Shown in pieces: positions 36,194-43,067 of a stretch of DNA of 43,067 bases. Positions within the stretch are counted from its first letter, which is position 1; the number at the start of each line of letters is the position of its first letter. Source of the stretch: Acidobacteriota bacterium (lineage in GTDB: Bacteria; Acidobacteriota; Terriglobia; Terriglobales; Acidobacteriaceae). A program made the translations under genes and the position numbers. The DNA lies in NCBI GenBank assembly GCA_021818105.1, contig JAKAFB010000023.1, forward strand, positions 1-43,067, written 5' to 3'. The notes under the pieces are model-generated. The model was not told the origin of the DNA. It saw only the letters and a program-made list of their open reading frames with translations, and did no database searches.

Positions 36194-36199
36194 TACAAT
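36194..36199 (+). promoter_or_regulatory. -10 element of the glycosidase gene
   Basis: TACAAT (five of six to consensus) lies 29 bases before the ATG at 36229. The ribosome site AAAAGGA at 36215-36221 falls in the short leader. The -35 region is GC-rich and unremarkable, so an activator may be needed. Confidence 0.45.
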
Positions 36200-36228
36200 G
36201 TCCCGCAGCCCAGTAAAAGGACATCCGC

Positions 36229-38250
36229 ATGAACGCCCGCAAGGCACTCTTCAGTACTTTTGCATTCTCTTCCGCCCTGTTTTTTGCCTCGCACGCTCTT
36301 GTCGCTGCTGCTCCCGCACCACAGGCAAACCCTTCCAACGTCCTGGCCAAGCAGCACGGCAACACCTTCATCCTTCAGAACGGCTCCATCGACGCTCAAC
36401 TCTCCGTTGCCAGTGGCAGGTTCCAAAATCTCGTTATCACAGATCGTCTTCACAACACTCAAATCCCCGTCCCCACCCCCTTCTCCGTCGCTCTCAAAAG
36501 CGGCGCCTCCTACACGCCCTCTAACCTCATACTTCGCACCCGACCGGAGCAACGCGCGCTCGCACCCCACCCCAACGCATCCCGTCTGGCAGATGCATTG
36601 CCCGGCAAAGCCATCGACGCCGCATTTGACACCCCCGACCACTCCCTCCACATCGCATGGTCCCTTGTTCTACTCGATGGCTCTTCGTACACCCGCCAGA
36701 TCCTAACCGTCACCGCGCACGGCCAGGACGCACCCATCCGCCGCGTTCAGCTCATCGACATCCCTCTCGCTGTTGCTCACGTCATCGGCAGCGTCAAGGG
36801 CTCGCCCATAATCGCCGGCAATCTCTTTCTTGGCTTCGAAGATCCTCTCTCGCAAAGCAGCGTCACCGCAGGCCGTGCCGTCGCTTGGATCGATCGCGAT
36901 ATGCCCCTGCGCACAGGCCAGTCCATCACTTACTCCTCCGTCATCGGCGTCGCGCGCGCTGGCCAGATGCGCCGCGACTTCCTCGCTTACATCGAGCGCG
37001 AGCGCGCGCATCCCTACCGCACCTTTCTCCACTACAACTCCTGGTACGACCTCGGCTACTTCACGCCCTATGACAGCGCGACCGCCGTCGATCGCGTCAA
37101 CGCCTTCGGCCGAGAGCTCACACAAAAACGTAATGTCACGCTCGACTCCTTCCTTTTCGATGACGGATGGGACAATCACCACTCCCTCTGGAAGTTCAAC
37201 TCCGGATTCCCCGACGGCTTCACAACCGTCAAAGAGGCCGCAGCAACATACAACGCCCATCCCGGCGTTTGGATGTCTCCGTGGGGTGGCTACTCAAAGC
37301 CAAAAGACGAGCGCATCGCCTTCGGCCACGCCGCCGGATACGAAATCGTCGACAATGGCTACGCGCTCTCCGGACCCAAATACTACGCAGCCTTCCGTAA
37401 CGTTTGCCTCGACATGATCCGTCGCTACAGCGTCAACCAGTTCAAGTTTGACGGCACCGGCAACGTCAACTCCGTCTTCCCGGGCAGCCAGTTTGACAGT
37501 GACTTTGCCGCAGCCATCCATCTCATAGGCGAACTCCGCGTCGCCAAACCCGACATCTTCATCAACCTCACCACCGGCACATGGCCGTCTCCCTTCTGGC
37601 TCCGCTACGCTGACTCCATCTGGCGTGGCGGCGATGACGATAACGTCGCGGGCGTCGGCTCCTATCGTGAGCGCTGGATTACCTATCGCGACGCCATGAC
37701 CTTTCAGAAGGTCGTGCAGCACGGCCCGCTCTATCCGCTCAACTCGCTCATGCTGCACGGCCTTATCTACGCCCGTGACCATAAGCATCTCAACGCCGAC
37801 CCCGGCAACGACTTCCGCAACGAAATCCGCTCTTACTTCGGCACAGGCACGCAACTCCAAGAGATGTACATCACGCCCTCACTGCTCACCCCCGCCAATT
37901 GGGACGACCTCGCCGAAGCCGCTAAATGGTCCCGCGCCAACGCAGACGTACTCAAGGACTCGCATTGGATTGGCGGCGATCCTGCACAGCTTCAGGTCTA
38001 CGGCTGGGCCTCCTGGTCTCCGCACAAAGGCATCCTCGTGCTTCGCAATCCCAGCGACCACGCACAGTCCCTCACTCTTCGCCTCCAGGACGCCTTCGAA
38101 CTTCCCTCCGGCGCAGCGCAGCGCTACTCCGCCCGCAGCCCGTGGAAGGATGATGCCGGCCAGCCAGCAATCTCGCTTGATGCAACCCAGCCGCATGACT
38201 TCCATCTCGAGCCCTTCCAGGTGCTCACAATTGATGTGACTCCTCAATAG
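36229..38250 (+). CDS. Secreted clan GH-D-like glycosidase (alpha-galactosidase / alpha-N-acetylgalactosaminidase-like)
   Basis: A 673-residue exported protein with a Sec signal peptide (ALFSTFAFSSALFFASHALVA). It has an N-terminal beta-sandwich-like region to about 260, a TIM-barrel-like centre and a C-terminal beta domain. The barrel carries the hallmarks of clan GH-D (GH27/31/36): FDDGWD (310-315), the KFDG motif with likely nucleophile D408, and GGDDDN (467-472) with a likely acid/base aspartate. The retaining alpha-galactosidase or alpha-N-acetylgalactosaminidase group is the best guess, but sequence identity to characterised enzymes cannot be judged here. AAAAGGA precedes the ATG. The two genes behind it encode a sugar nucleotidyltransferase and a hexosamine-kinase-like protein, which supports release of an N-acetylhexosamine or galactose-type sugar for salvage. 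Confidence 0.75.
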   Translation: MNARKALFSTFAFSSALFFASHALVAAAPAPQANPSNVLAKQHGNTFILQNGSIDAQLSVASGRFQNLVITDRLHNTQIPVPTPFSVALKSGASYTPSNLILRTRPEQRALAPHPNASRLADALPGKAIDAAFDTPDHSLHIAWSLVLLDGSSYTRQILTVTAHGQDAPIRRVQLIDIPLAVAHVIGSVKGSPIIAGNLFLGFEDPLSQSSVTAGRAVAWIDRDMPLRTGQSITYSSVIGVARAGQMRRDFLAYIERERAHPYRTFLHYNSWYDLGYFTPYDSATAVDRVNAFGRELTQKRNVTLDSFLFDDGWDNHHSLWKFNSGFPDGFTTVKEAAATYNAHPGVWMSPWGGYSKPKDERIAFGHAAGYEIVDNGYALSGPKYYAAFRNVCLDMIRRYSVNQFKFDGTGNVNSVFPGSQFDSDFAAAIHLIGELRVAKPDIFINLTTGTWPSPFWLRYADSIWRGGDDDNVAGVGSYRERWITYRDAMTFQKVVQHGPLYPLNSLMLHGLIYARDHKHLNADPGNDFRNEIRSYFGTGTQLQEMYITPSLLTPANWDDLAEAAKWSRANADVLKDSHWIGGDPAQLQVYGWASWSPHKGILVLRNPSDHAQSLTLRLQDAFELPSGAAQRYSARSPWKDDAGQPAISLDATQPHDFHLEPFQVLTIDVTPQ

Positions 38251-38300
38251 CCCATGCGCACTTCACGTCGCGCTGAACGCACAGGATCGGTACGCAACGC

Positions 38301-39200
38301 ATGACTTCCCCAACGCTCCTCATCCTCGCCGCGGGCATGGGCTCGCGCTACGGTGGCCTCAAGCAGGTTGATCCCGTTGGCCCCTCCGGCGAAACGCTCA
38401 TGGACTATTCCATCTATGACGCCCTCCGTGCCGGCTTTGGCAGGCTCGTCTTCGTCATCCGCAAGGACATCCAGCAGGTCTTTCGCCAGGCCATCGGCGT
38501 GCGTTTTGAAAATCACATTGCCGTCGACTATGTCTTTCAGGAGCTCGACCACCTGCCGCCTGGCTTCTCCGTCCCCCCTGGCCGCACCAAGCCCTGGGGC
38601 ACTGCACATGCTGTCCTCGCCGCCGCGCACACCGTCCACGATCCCTTCGCCGCCATCAATGCCGACGACTTCTACGGCGCCGACAGCTTTCGTGTCCTCG
38701 CGCAGCATCTTCAGTCCGGCTCGCCAGAATACGCCATGGTAGGCTTCACCCTGCGCAACACACTGTCCGACTTCGGCGCAGTCGCCCGCGGCCTCTGCCA
38801 GCTCAGCAGCGATGACTTCCTACAGTCCGTCGTCGAACTCACGCACATCGAGCAAGACAACTCCAGCGCCGTCAGCACAGACGCCGACGGTCGTCTAACG
38901 CGCCTTACCGGCGACGAACTCGTCTCCATGAATATGTGGGGATTCAATCCCTCCGTCTTTCCTCAATTCAAGGAAATCTTCCAGCAGTTTCTCGCTCAGC
39001 ACAGTGCCGACCTCCGCGCAGAGTGCTATCTCCCCAGCGCCGTCAACACGCTCGTCTCCACCGGCAAAGCACGCGTCAAGGTTCTGCGCACGTCCGGCCG
39101 CTGGTTCGGCTTCACCTACTGCGAAGATCGCCCTCATGTCGCTGCCGCCATCTCGCGCCTCGTGCGCGGCGGCCATTATCCTGAGAGTCTGTGGACATGA
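38301..39200 (+). CDS. Sugar-1-phosphate nucleotidyltransferase-like protein
   Basis: A 299-residue cytoplasmic nucleotidyltransferase, predicted to join a sugar 1-phosphate to an NTP to give an NDP-sugar. The Rossmann-like signature LAAGMGSRYGGLK (9-21) matches the G-x-G-x-R nucleotide site, though the usual PK that ends it is replaced by QVDPVGPSG. KPWGTAHAVLAA (97-108) and INADDFYGAD (119-128) provide the remaining nucleotide and metal-binding parts. It starts 51 bases after the glycosidase stop, with a poor ribosome site, and its stop overlaps the kinase start by ATGA. The strong coupling to a NahK-like kinase implies that both act on the same sugar, making a sugar 1-phosphate and then a nucleotide sugar. 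Which sugar is not shown. Confidence 0.88.
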   Translation: MTSPTLLILAAGMGSRYGGLKQVDPVGPSGETLMDYSIYDALRAGFGRLVFVIRKDIQQVFRQAIGVRFENHIAVDYVFQELDHLPPGFSVPPGRTKPWGTAHAVLAAAHTVHDPFAAINADDFYGADSFRVLAQHLQSGSPEYAMVGFTLRNTLSDFGAVARGLCQLSSDDFLQSVVELTHIEQDNSSAVSTDADGRLTRLTGDELVSMNMWGFNPSVFPQFKEIFQQFLAQHSADLRAECYLPSAVNTLVSTGKARVKVLRTSGRWFGFTYCEDRPHVAAAISRLVRGGHYPESLWT

Positions 39201-40288
39201 GCAAACAGCAAGACGCACTTGCAGCCTCGGGTTACTTTCAAATCACCGGCACCCTCGTCAGCGCTGTTCCCTACGGCAGCGGCCATATCAATGACTCCTA
39301 TTGCGTCACCGCCGATCGCGCAGGCACATCCATGCGCTATCTCATCCAACGCATTAACCACAGTGTCTTCAAAGACCCCCCCGCGCTCATGCAGAACATC
39401 CAGCGCGTCACTGCCCACATCGCCCAGAGTATCGCCCACCTGCCCGACCATGATCGCCGCGTGCTCACGCTTATCCCCGCAAAGGATGGACAAGTCTTCC
39501 ACCGTGATGAACAGGGCAACTACTGGCGCGCCTACCGCTTTATTCAGAACGCCCGCACCTTCGATGCCGTTGAGTCCACCGCGCAGGCATTCCAGGCCGC
39601 GCGTGCCTTCGGCCGCTTCCAGCAGCAGCTCGCCACGCTGCCGCCTCCGCGGCTTCACGACACCATCCCCGGCTTCCATCACACGCCCTCGCGCTTCGCC
39701 ACATTCCAGCAGGCAGTTGCCGCCGACGTTGCCAACCGCACGCAGTATGCAAAGCCCGAAATCGCCTTCGCGCTCGCGCATGAGTCCATCACCACTGCGC
39801 TCCTCGGCGCCAACCTCCCAGAGCGCGTCACCCACAATGACACCAAGTTCAATAACGTCCTGCTCGACGACGCCACCGGCGAGGGCATCTGCGTCATCGA
39901 TCTTGACACCGTCATGCCCGGCCTCGCACCCTACGACTTCGGCGACATGGTCCGCACCACCACCAGCCCCACCCTGGAAGACGAGCGCGACCTCTCCCGC
40001 GTCACCATGCAGTTCCCCATGTTTGAAGCGCTCGTGCGCGGCTATCTCTCTGCAGCAGGCGACTTCCTCACCCGCGCGGAAAAGCAACTCCTGGTCACCG
40101 CCGGCAAGCTCATCACCTTTGAAATCGGCATCCGCTTCCTCACTGACTTTCTCACTGGCGACACTTACTATAAAATCCACCGCCCCAGCCACAACATTGA
40201 CCGATGCCGCACTCAGTTCAGGCTCATCGAATCCATCGAGCAGCAGGAGGAACACATGCAGCGCCTCGTCGAAAGCCTCGCGGTTTAA
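39197..40288 (+). CDS. APH-fold kinase, N-acetylhexosamine 1-kinase (NahK)-like
   Basis: A 363-residue aminoglycoside-phosphotransferase-fold kinase. The catalytic loop is [13 protein letters not shown] with D215, and the metal-binding motif is [10 protein letters not shown] with D235 and D237. The N-terminal [15 protein letters not shown] resembles the glycine-rich loop of NahK, which phosphorylates GlcNAc and GalNAc at C1. Overall length also fits NahK. The ATG at 39197 overlaps the stop of the nucleotidyltransferase (ATGA); a GTG two codons earlier is less likely. Together they resemble the salvage route GalNAc or GlcNAc to sugar 1-phosphate to UDP-sugar, and the glycosidase ahead of them could release the sugar. 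This assignment rests on family resemblance and context, not on residues proven to set specificity. Confidence 0.85.
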   Translation: MSKQQDALAASGYFQITGTLVSAVPYGSGHINDSYCVTADRAGTSMRYLIQRINHSVFKDPPALMQNIQRVTAHIAQSIAHLPDHDRRVLTLIPAKDGQVFHRDEQGNYWRAYRFIQNARTFDAVESTAQAFQAARAFGRFQQQLATLPPPRLHDTIPGFHHTPSRFATFQQAVAADVANRTQYAKPEIAFALAHESITTALLGANLPERVTHNDTKFNNVLLDDATGEGICVIDLDTVMPGLAPYDFGDMVRTTTSPTLEDERDLSRVTMQFPMFEALVRGYLSAAGDFLTRAEKQLLVTAGKLITFEIGIRFLTDFLTGDTYYKIHRPSHNIDRCRTQFRLIESIEQQEEHMQRLVESLAV

Positions 40289-40334
40289 TCGCGCCAATCC
40301 AAACCGCACGCCGCGCTCCTGCCTCCGCAAACCG

Positions 40335-40340
40335 TATACT
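40335..40340 (+). promoter_or_regulatory. -10 element directly before tyrS
   Basis: TATACT lies nine bases before the tyrS ATG at 40350. An AAGGA at 40344-40348 is only one base from the ATG, too near to act as a normal ribosome site. A leaderless tyrS transcript starting at about 40347-40350 is therefore likely. There is no clear -35. Confidence 0.4.
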
Positions 40341-40349
40341 GGTAAGGAC

Positions 40350-41591
40350 ATGCCCGAGTTTCTGCCTGTAGATGAACAGCTCGACCTGCTCCAGAAGGGC
40401 GCGGCGGAGATCATTCGCGTCAGCGACCTCCGCGAGCGCCTTGAAGAGAGCCGCAAGACCGGCCGCCCCCTGCGCGTCAAAGCTGGCTTTGACCCCACCG
40501 CGCCCGATCTGCACCTCGGTCACACCGTACTCATGCGTAAGCTGCGCCACTTCCAGCAGCTCGGCCACACCGTTATCTTCCTCGTCGGCGACTTCACCTC
40601 GCTCATCGGCGACCCCACCGGTCGCAACGTCACCCGCAAGCCGCTCACCCGCGAGCAAATCGACGCCAATGCCGAAACCTACAAGCAGCAGGTCTTCAAA
40701 ATCCTCGACGCCGAGGCTACCGAGGTCCGCTACAACTCCGAATGGCTCGACAAGCTAGGCTTTGAAGGCACCATCCGCCTCACGGCCCACTTCACCGTCT
40801 CGCAGATGCTTGAGCGCGAGGACTTCCACAAGCGCTTCCAGGCCGAGCAGCCCATCAGCCTCCACGAGCTCCTCTACCCCGTCATGCAAGGCTACGACTC
40901 CGTCGCACTACAGTGTGATGTTGAGCTCGGCGGCACTGACCAGAAGTTCAACCTCCTTTGCGGCCGCGAACTCCAGCGCCACTACGGCCAGAAGCCGCAG
41001 ATCGTCCTCATGACGCCCATCCTCGAAGGCCTCGACGGCGTGCAGAAGATGTCCAAATCCCTCGGCAACGCCATCGGCATCAACGAGCCCCCCGCCGAAA
41101 TGTACGGCAAGCTCATGTCCATCAACGACGAGCTCATGTGGAAGTACTGGGTCTTCCTCACTGACCTCAAGCAGTCGCAGATTGACGTGATGCAGGCAGA
41201 AGTCGCCGCCGGCAAGCTACATCCCATGGAAGTCAAGAAGAGCCTCGCGCGCACCATCATCGCCGGCTTCCATAGCGAGGCAGCCGCGCAGCACGCCGAC
41301 GAAAACTGGGCGCGCATGTTCCAGCAGAAGCAAGCTCTCGAAGATCTGGAAGAGGTCACCGTCCCCTTCAGTGAAATCGCCGGCCCCGACCCCGGGCAGA
41401 TTCGCCTGCCCAAGCTCGCCGTCCGCCTCGGCCTCGCTGCCAGCGTCTCTGAGGCCAATCGCAAAATCGCCGAAGGCGCCGTTAAGCTCGATGGCGAGAC
41501 CTCAACCGCCACACTCTTCTCCGTGGGTTCACTCCCTGCAAGGGTCGTCGTCCGCCTCGGCAAGCGCGCCAAAATCGCCGTCATCCAATAA
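40350..41591 (+). CDS. tyrS: Tyrosyl-tRNA synthetase
   Basis: A 413-residue class I aminoacyl-tRNA synthetase that charges tRNA-Tyr in the cytoplasm. The HIGH motif appears as HLGH (residues 55-58, in [15 protein letters not shown]) and KMSKS is intact at 233-237. Tyrosine-pocket segments [25 protein letters not shown] and [15 protein letters not shown] are typical of the bacterial TyrZ-like form. A C-terminal S4 RNA-binding domain follows ([22 protein letters not shown] and the ending [10 protein letters not shown]). The frame is open far upstream through the kinase gene in another phase, but homology begins at [14 protein letters not shown], so the ATG at 40350 is certain. It has its own -10 element and is probably the only strictly housekeeping gene in the window. 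It converges with the phosphohexomutase. Confidence 0.97.
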   Translation: MPEFLPVDEQLDLLQKGAAEIIRVSDLRERLEESRKTGRPLRVKAGFDPTAPDLHLGHTVLMRKLRHFQQLGHTVIFLVGDFTSLIGDPTGRNVTRKPLTREQIDANAETYKQQVFKILDAEATEVRYNSEWLDKLGFEGTIRLTAHFTVSQMLEREDFHKRFQAEQPISLHELLYPVMQGYDSVALQCDVELGGTDQKFNLLCGRELQRHYGQKPQIVLMTPILEGLDGVQKMSKSLGNAIGINEPPAEMYGKLMSINDELMWKYWVFLTDLKQSQIDVMQAEVAAGKLHPMEVKKSLARTIIAGFHSEAAAQHADENWARMFQQKQALEDLEEVTVPFSEIAGPDPGQIRLPKLAVRLGLAASVSEANRKIAEGAVKLDGETSTATLFSVGSLPARVVVRLGKRAKIAVIQ

Positions 41592-41598
41592 AAGTCAG

Positions 41599-41618
41599 AG
41601 GCAGAATCCCCGCTGCCT
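41599..41618. terminator. Bidirectional hairpin between tyrS and the phosphohexomutase
   Basis: AGGCAG (41599-41604) and CTGCCT (41613-41618) form a stem with an eight-base loop, followed by TT on the plus strand and preceded by an A-rich stretch. It sits in the 27-base space between the two convergent stops and could end both transcripts, although the stem is short. Confidence 0.5.
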
Positions 41619-43055
41619 TTACGCTCTCATTGCAAACGCACGCCCCGCCTCCAGCAGCCACGCCACGGCGTCCTTCGAGCACGACTCCGTATAAATCCGC
41701 AGCAGCGGTTCCGTCCCGCTCGCCCGCAGCAGAATCCACGTCTCCGCCGCATTCGGCTTCGTCTTCGCCTCCGGGTTCTCCAGATAAAACTTCACCCCGT
41801 CCAGCGTCTCCTGCCGCAGAATCGGCATGCCCGCAAACACCGCATCGCCCGCCTTCAGCGCCAGCGCCCGAGCAATCGCCCCATTCTTGATCTCGTCCGG
41901 AATATGCAGATCGATGCGCCCGTACTGGTGCTCGCCATACTCGGCCTGCAGATCGGCCACCAGTTGCCCCAGCGTCTTGCCTTCCTCGGCCATCACGTTC
42001 GCCAGCAGCAGCGCATTCAGCAGCCCGTCGCGCTCCGGCAGGTGCCGCTGGAACCCAATCCCGCCCGACTCCTCGCCACCCATCACAATCTCGCGCTCCA
42101 GCATGTAGTCGCACACAAACTTGAAACCGATCCCATGCTCAATCAGCTCGCGCCCATACTTCGCGCAGATGCGGTCCAGCATCTTCGTCGTGTTGAAGGC
42201 CCGCGTCACCGCGCCCGGCCAGCCCTTACGCTTCAGCACCCAGCTCAGAAGCACGCTGAAAATTTTGTGCGGATCCACAAAATTCCCATACTCATCCGTC
42301 GCCCCAATGCGGTCCGCGTCGCCATCCGTGCACAGCCCCGCATGGCAGCCATTCGCCACCACAGCCTCGCCCAGCGCGCGAATATGCGGCTCAATCGGCT
42401 CAGGATTGATCCCCGGAAACAGCGGGTCTACATGGCCGCGAATCTGCACATGCTCCACGCCAAGCCGCGTAAAAATGTCCGAAAGAATCGTCCGCCCCGC
42501 CCCATACATCGAGTCCACGCAGAACTTCAGCCCCGACTTCGCAATCAGGTCCAGGTCCGCAAAGCTCTCAATCGCCTTCAAGTAAGAAGGCAGAAAATCA
42601 AACTCGCGAATCTCCGCAGGCTTCTCCGCCTTCTTCGCAGGTACGCCCAGGTGCGCTTCAATCTCCGCGATAATCGACGGCTTCCCCGAGCCCCCATACC
42701 ACGCCTTGTACTTCACTCCGTTCCACTGGGCCGGATTGTGCGACGACGTAATCATGATGCCGCCCGCCGCTCCATGCTCGCGCACCCCATAGCTCAGCGC
42801 CGGCGTCGGCGTAATGTCGTTGGCCAGCAGCACCGGAATCCCCGCCGCCGCCACCACCTCAGCGCAGGCGCGCGCAAAGGCCTTCGAACCAAACCGCGTA
42901 TCATAGCCTATGCAGAGCCCTTTCGTCGGGTCTTCCTTCGTCTGCACATACGCGGCAATTGCATCCGCCGCAGCGCGCACATTGGCAAACGTAAAATCAT
43001 CGGCAATCACACCGCGCCAGCCGTCGGTGCCAAACTTGATCTGTGGATGAGGCAT
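41619..43055 (-). CDS. Phosphoglucomutase/phosphomannomutase-family enzyme
   Basis: A complete 478-residue alpha-D-phosphohexomutase, which interconverts hexose 1- and 6-phosphates in the cytoplasm. All four functional loops are visible: the phosphoserine loop TSSHNP (103-108, Ser105), the metal loop DGDADR (244-249), the sugar-binding GEESGG (327-332) and the phosphate-binding RASGTEP from Arg444. The N terminus IKFGTDGWRGVIADDFT is typical. The loops do not separate glucose, mannose and glucosamine specificity, so no gene symbol is given. AAGGAA at 43058-43063 precedes the ATG, 12 bases from the window edge, so any promoter lies outside. It could supply or use the sugar 1-phosphates made by the neighbouring kinase/nucleotidyltransferase pair, but it may equally be a general cell-wall precursor enzyme. 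Confidence 0.94.
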   Translation of the reverse strand: MPHPQIKFGTDGWRGVIADDFTFANVRAAADAIAAYVQTKEDPTKGLCIGYDTRFGSKAFARACAEVVAAAGIPVLLANDITPTPALSYGVREHGAAGGIMITSSHNPAQWNGVKYKAWYGGSGKPSIIAEIEAHLGVPAKKAEKPAEIREFDFLPSYLKAIESFADLDLIAKSGLKFCVDSMYGAGRTILSDIFTRLGVEHVQIRGHVDPLFPGINPEPIEPHIRALGEAVVANGCHAGLCTDGDADRIGATDEYGNFVDPHKIFSVLLSWVLKRKGWPGAVTRAFNTTKMLDRICAKYGRELIEHGIGFKFVCDYMLEREIVMGGEESGGIGFQRHLPERDGLLNALLLANVMAEEGKTLGQLVADLQAEYGEHQYGRIDLHIPDEIKNGAIARALALKAGDAVFAGMPILRQETLDGVKFYLENPEAKTKPNAAETWILLRASGTEPLLRIYTESCSKDAVAWLLEAGRAFAMRA

Positions 43056-43067
43056 GGTTCCTTTTCT

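Noticed and set aside
39219..40349. Upstream extension of the tyrS frame by 377 codons
   Set aside because: The extension overlaps the kinase gene in another phase and is Ser/Pro/Ala-rich without domains; TyrRS homology starts at 40350.
39176..40498. 440-codon open frame on the minus strand
   Set aside because: It is antisense to the NahK-like kinase and the start of tyrS, with a low-complexity Gly/Val/Asp-rich translation and no ribosome site.

Overview
The window looks like chromosomal DNA from an acidobacterium of the Terriglobia/Acidobacteriaceae type (inference; no rRNA or other taxonomic marker is present). The evidence is a very large TonB-dependent receptor with an N-terminal carboxypeptidase-regulatory-like domain, several FG-GAP/ASPIC-UnbV ('CRTAC1') proteins, many exported TPR proteins, Tat-exported proteins, a TreS-maltokinase fusion and GC-rich codon use. 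I see no tRNA or rRNA gene, CRISPR array, insertion sequence, phage gene or plasmid origin.

Layout. (1) 0.1-8.7 kb, all plus strand: a MscS-type mechanosensitive channel, a flavin-reductase-like protein, then a tight trio of trehalose synthase-maltokinase fusion, a degenerate GT81-like glycosyltransferase and a TM-helix membrane protein. The theme is probably osmotic stress and trehalose/maltose-1-phosphate metabolism. (2) 8.8-12.1 kb, minus strand: MFS transporter, zinc polyol-type dehydrogenase and SDR, the last two overlapping by ATGA. This is probably a sugar-acid or polyol catabolic operon. (3) 12.2-17.2 kb: two tail-to-tail copies of a two-gene cassette. Each has a Tat-exported DUF1501-like protein of the alkaline-phosphatase superfamily followed by a 400-430 residue protein of a family I do not recognise. 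(4) 17.2-22.6 kb, minus strand: an exported TPR protein and a 1282-codon TonB-dependent receptor split by an in-frame amber codon. A strong sigma70-like promoter and a LacI/CcpA-type operator lie just upstream of the receptor. (5) 23.1-35.0 kb: an island of exported repeat proteins. They are a 1278-residue FG-GAP/UnbV/thioredoxin-fold/TPR fusion, an 855-residue TPR protein overlapping it by ATGA, two further FG-GAP/UnbV proteins and, convergently, a TPR protein that carries a receptor-like carboxypeptidase domain and is paralogous to the TPR protein of region 4. (6) 35.1-43.1 kb: a Gfo/Idh/MocA oxidoreductase divergent from an exported clan GH-D-like glycosidase, a sugar-nucleotide pyrophosphorylase-like protein, an N-acetylhexosamine-kinase-like phosphotransferase, tyrosyl-tRNA synthetase, and a convergent phosphohexomutase that is complete at the right edge.

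How it may work together (inference). Regions 3-5 look like an envelope module for capturing and processing a carbohydrate-type substrate: a TonB receptor under a LacI-type site, exported hydrolase-like proteins, and FG-GAP and TPR proteins for binding or assembly. Region 6 could take a sugar released by the glycosidase, phosphorylate it at C1 and activate it to a nucleotide sugar. The most unusual items are the duplicated hydrolase-like/unknown-protein cassettes, the amber-interrupted receptor, and the FG-GAP fusion whose thioredoxin-like domain has lost its cysteines.
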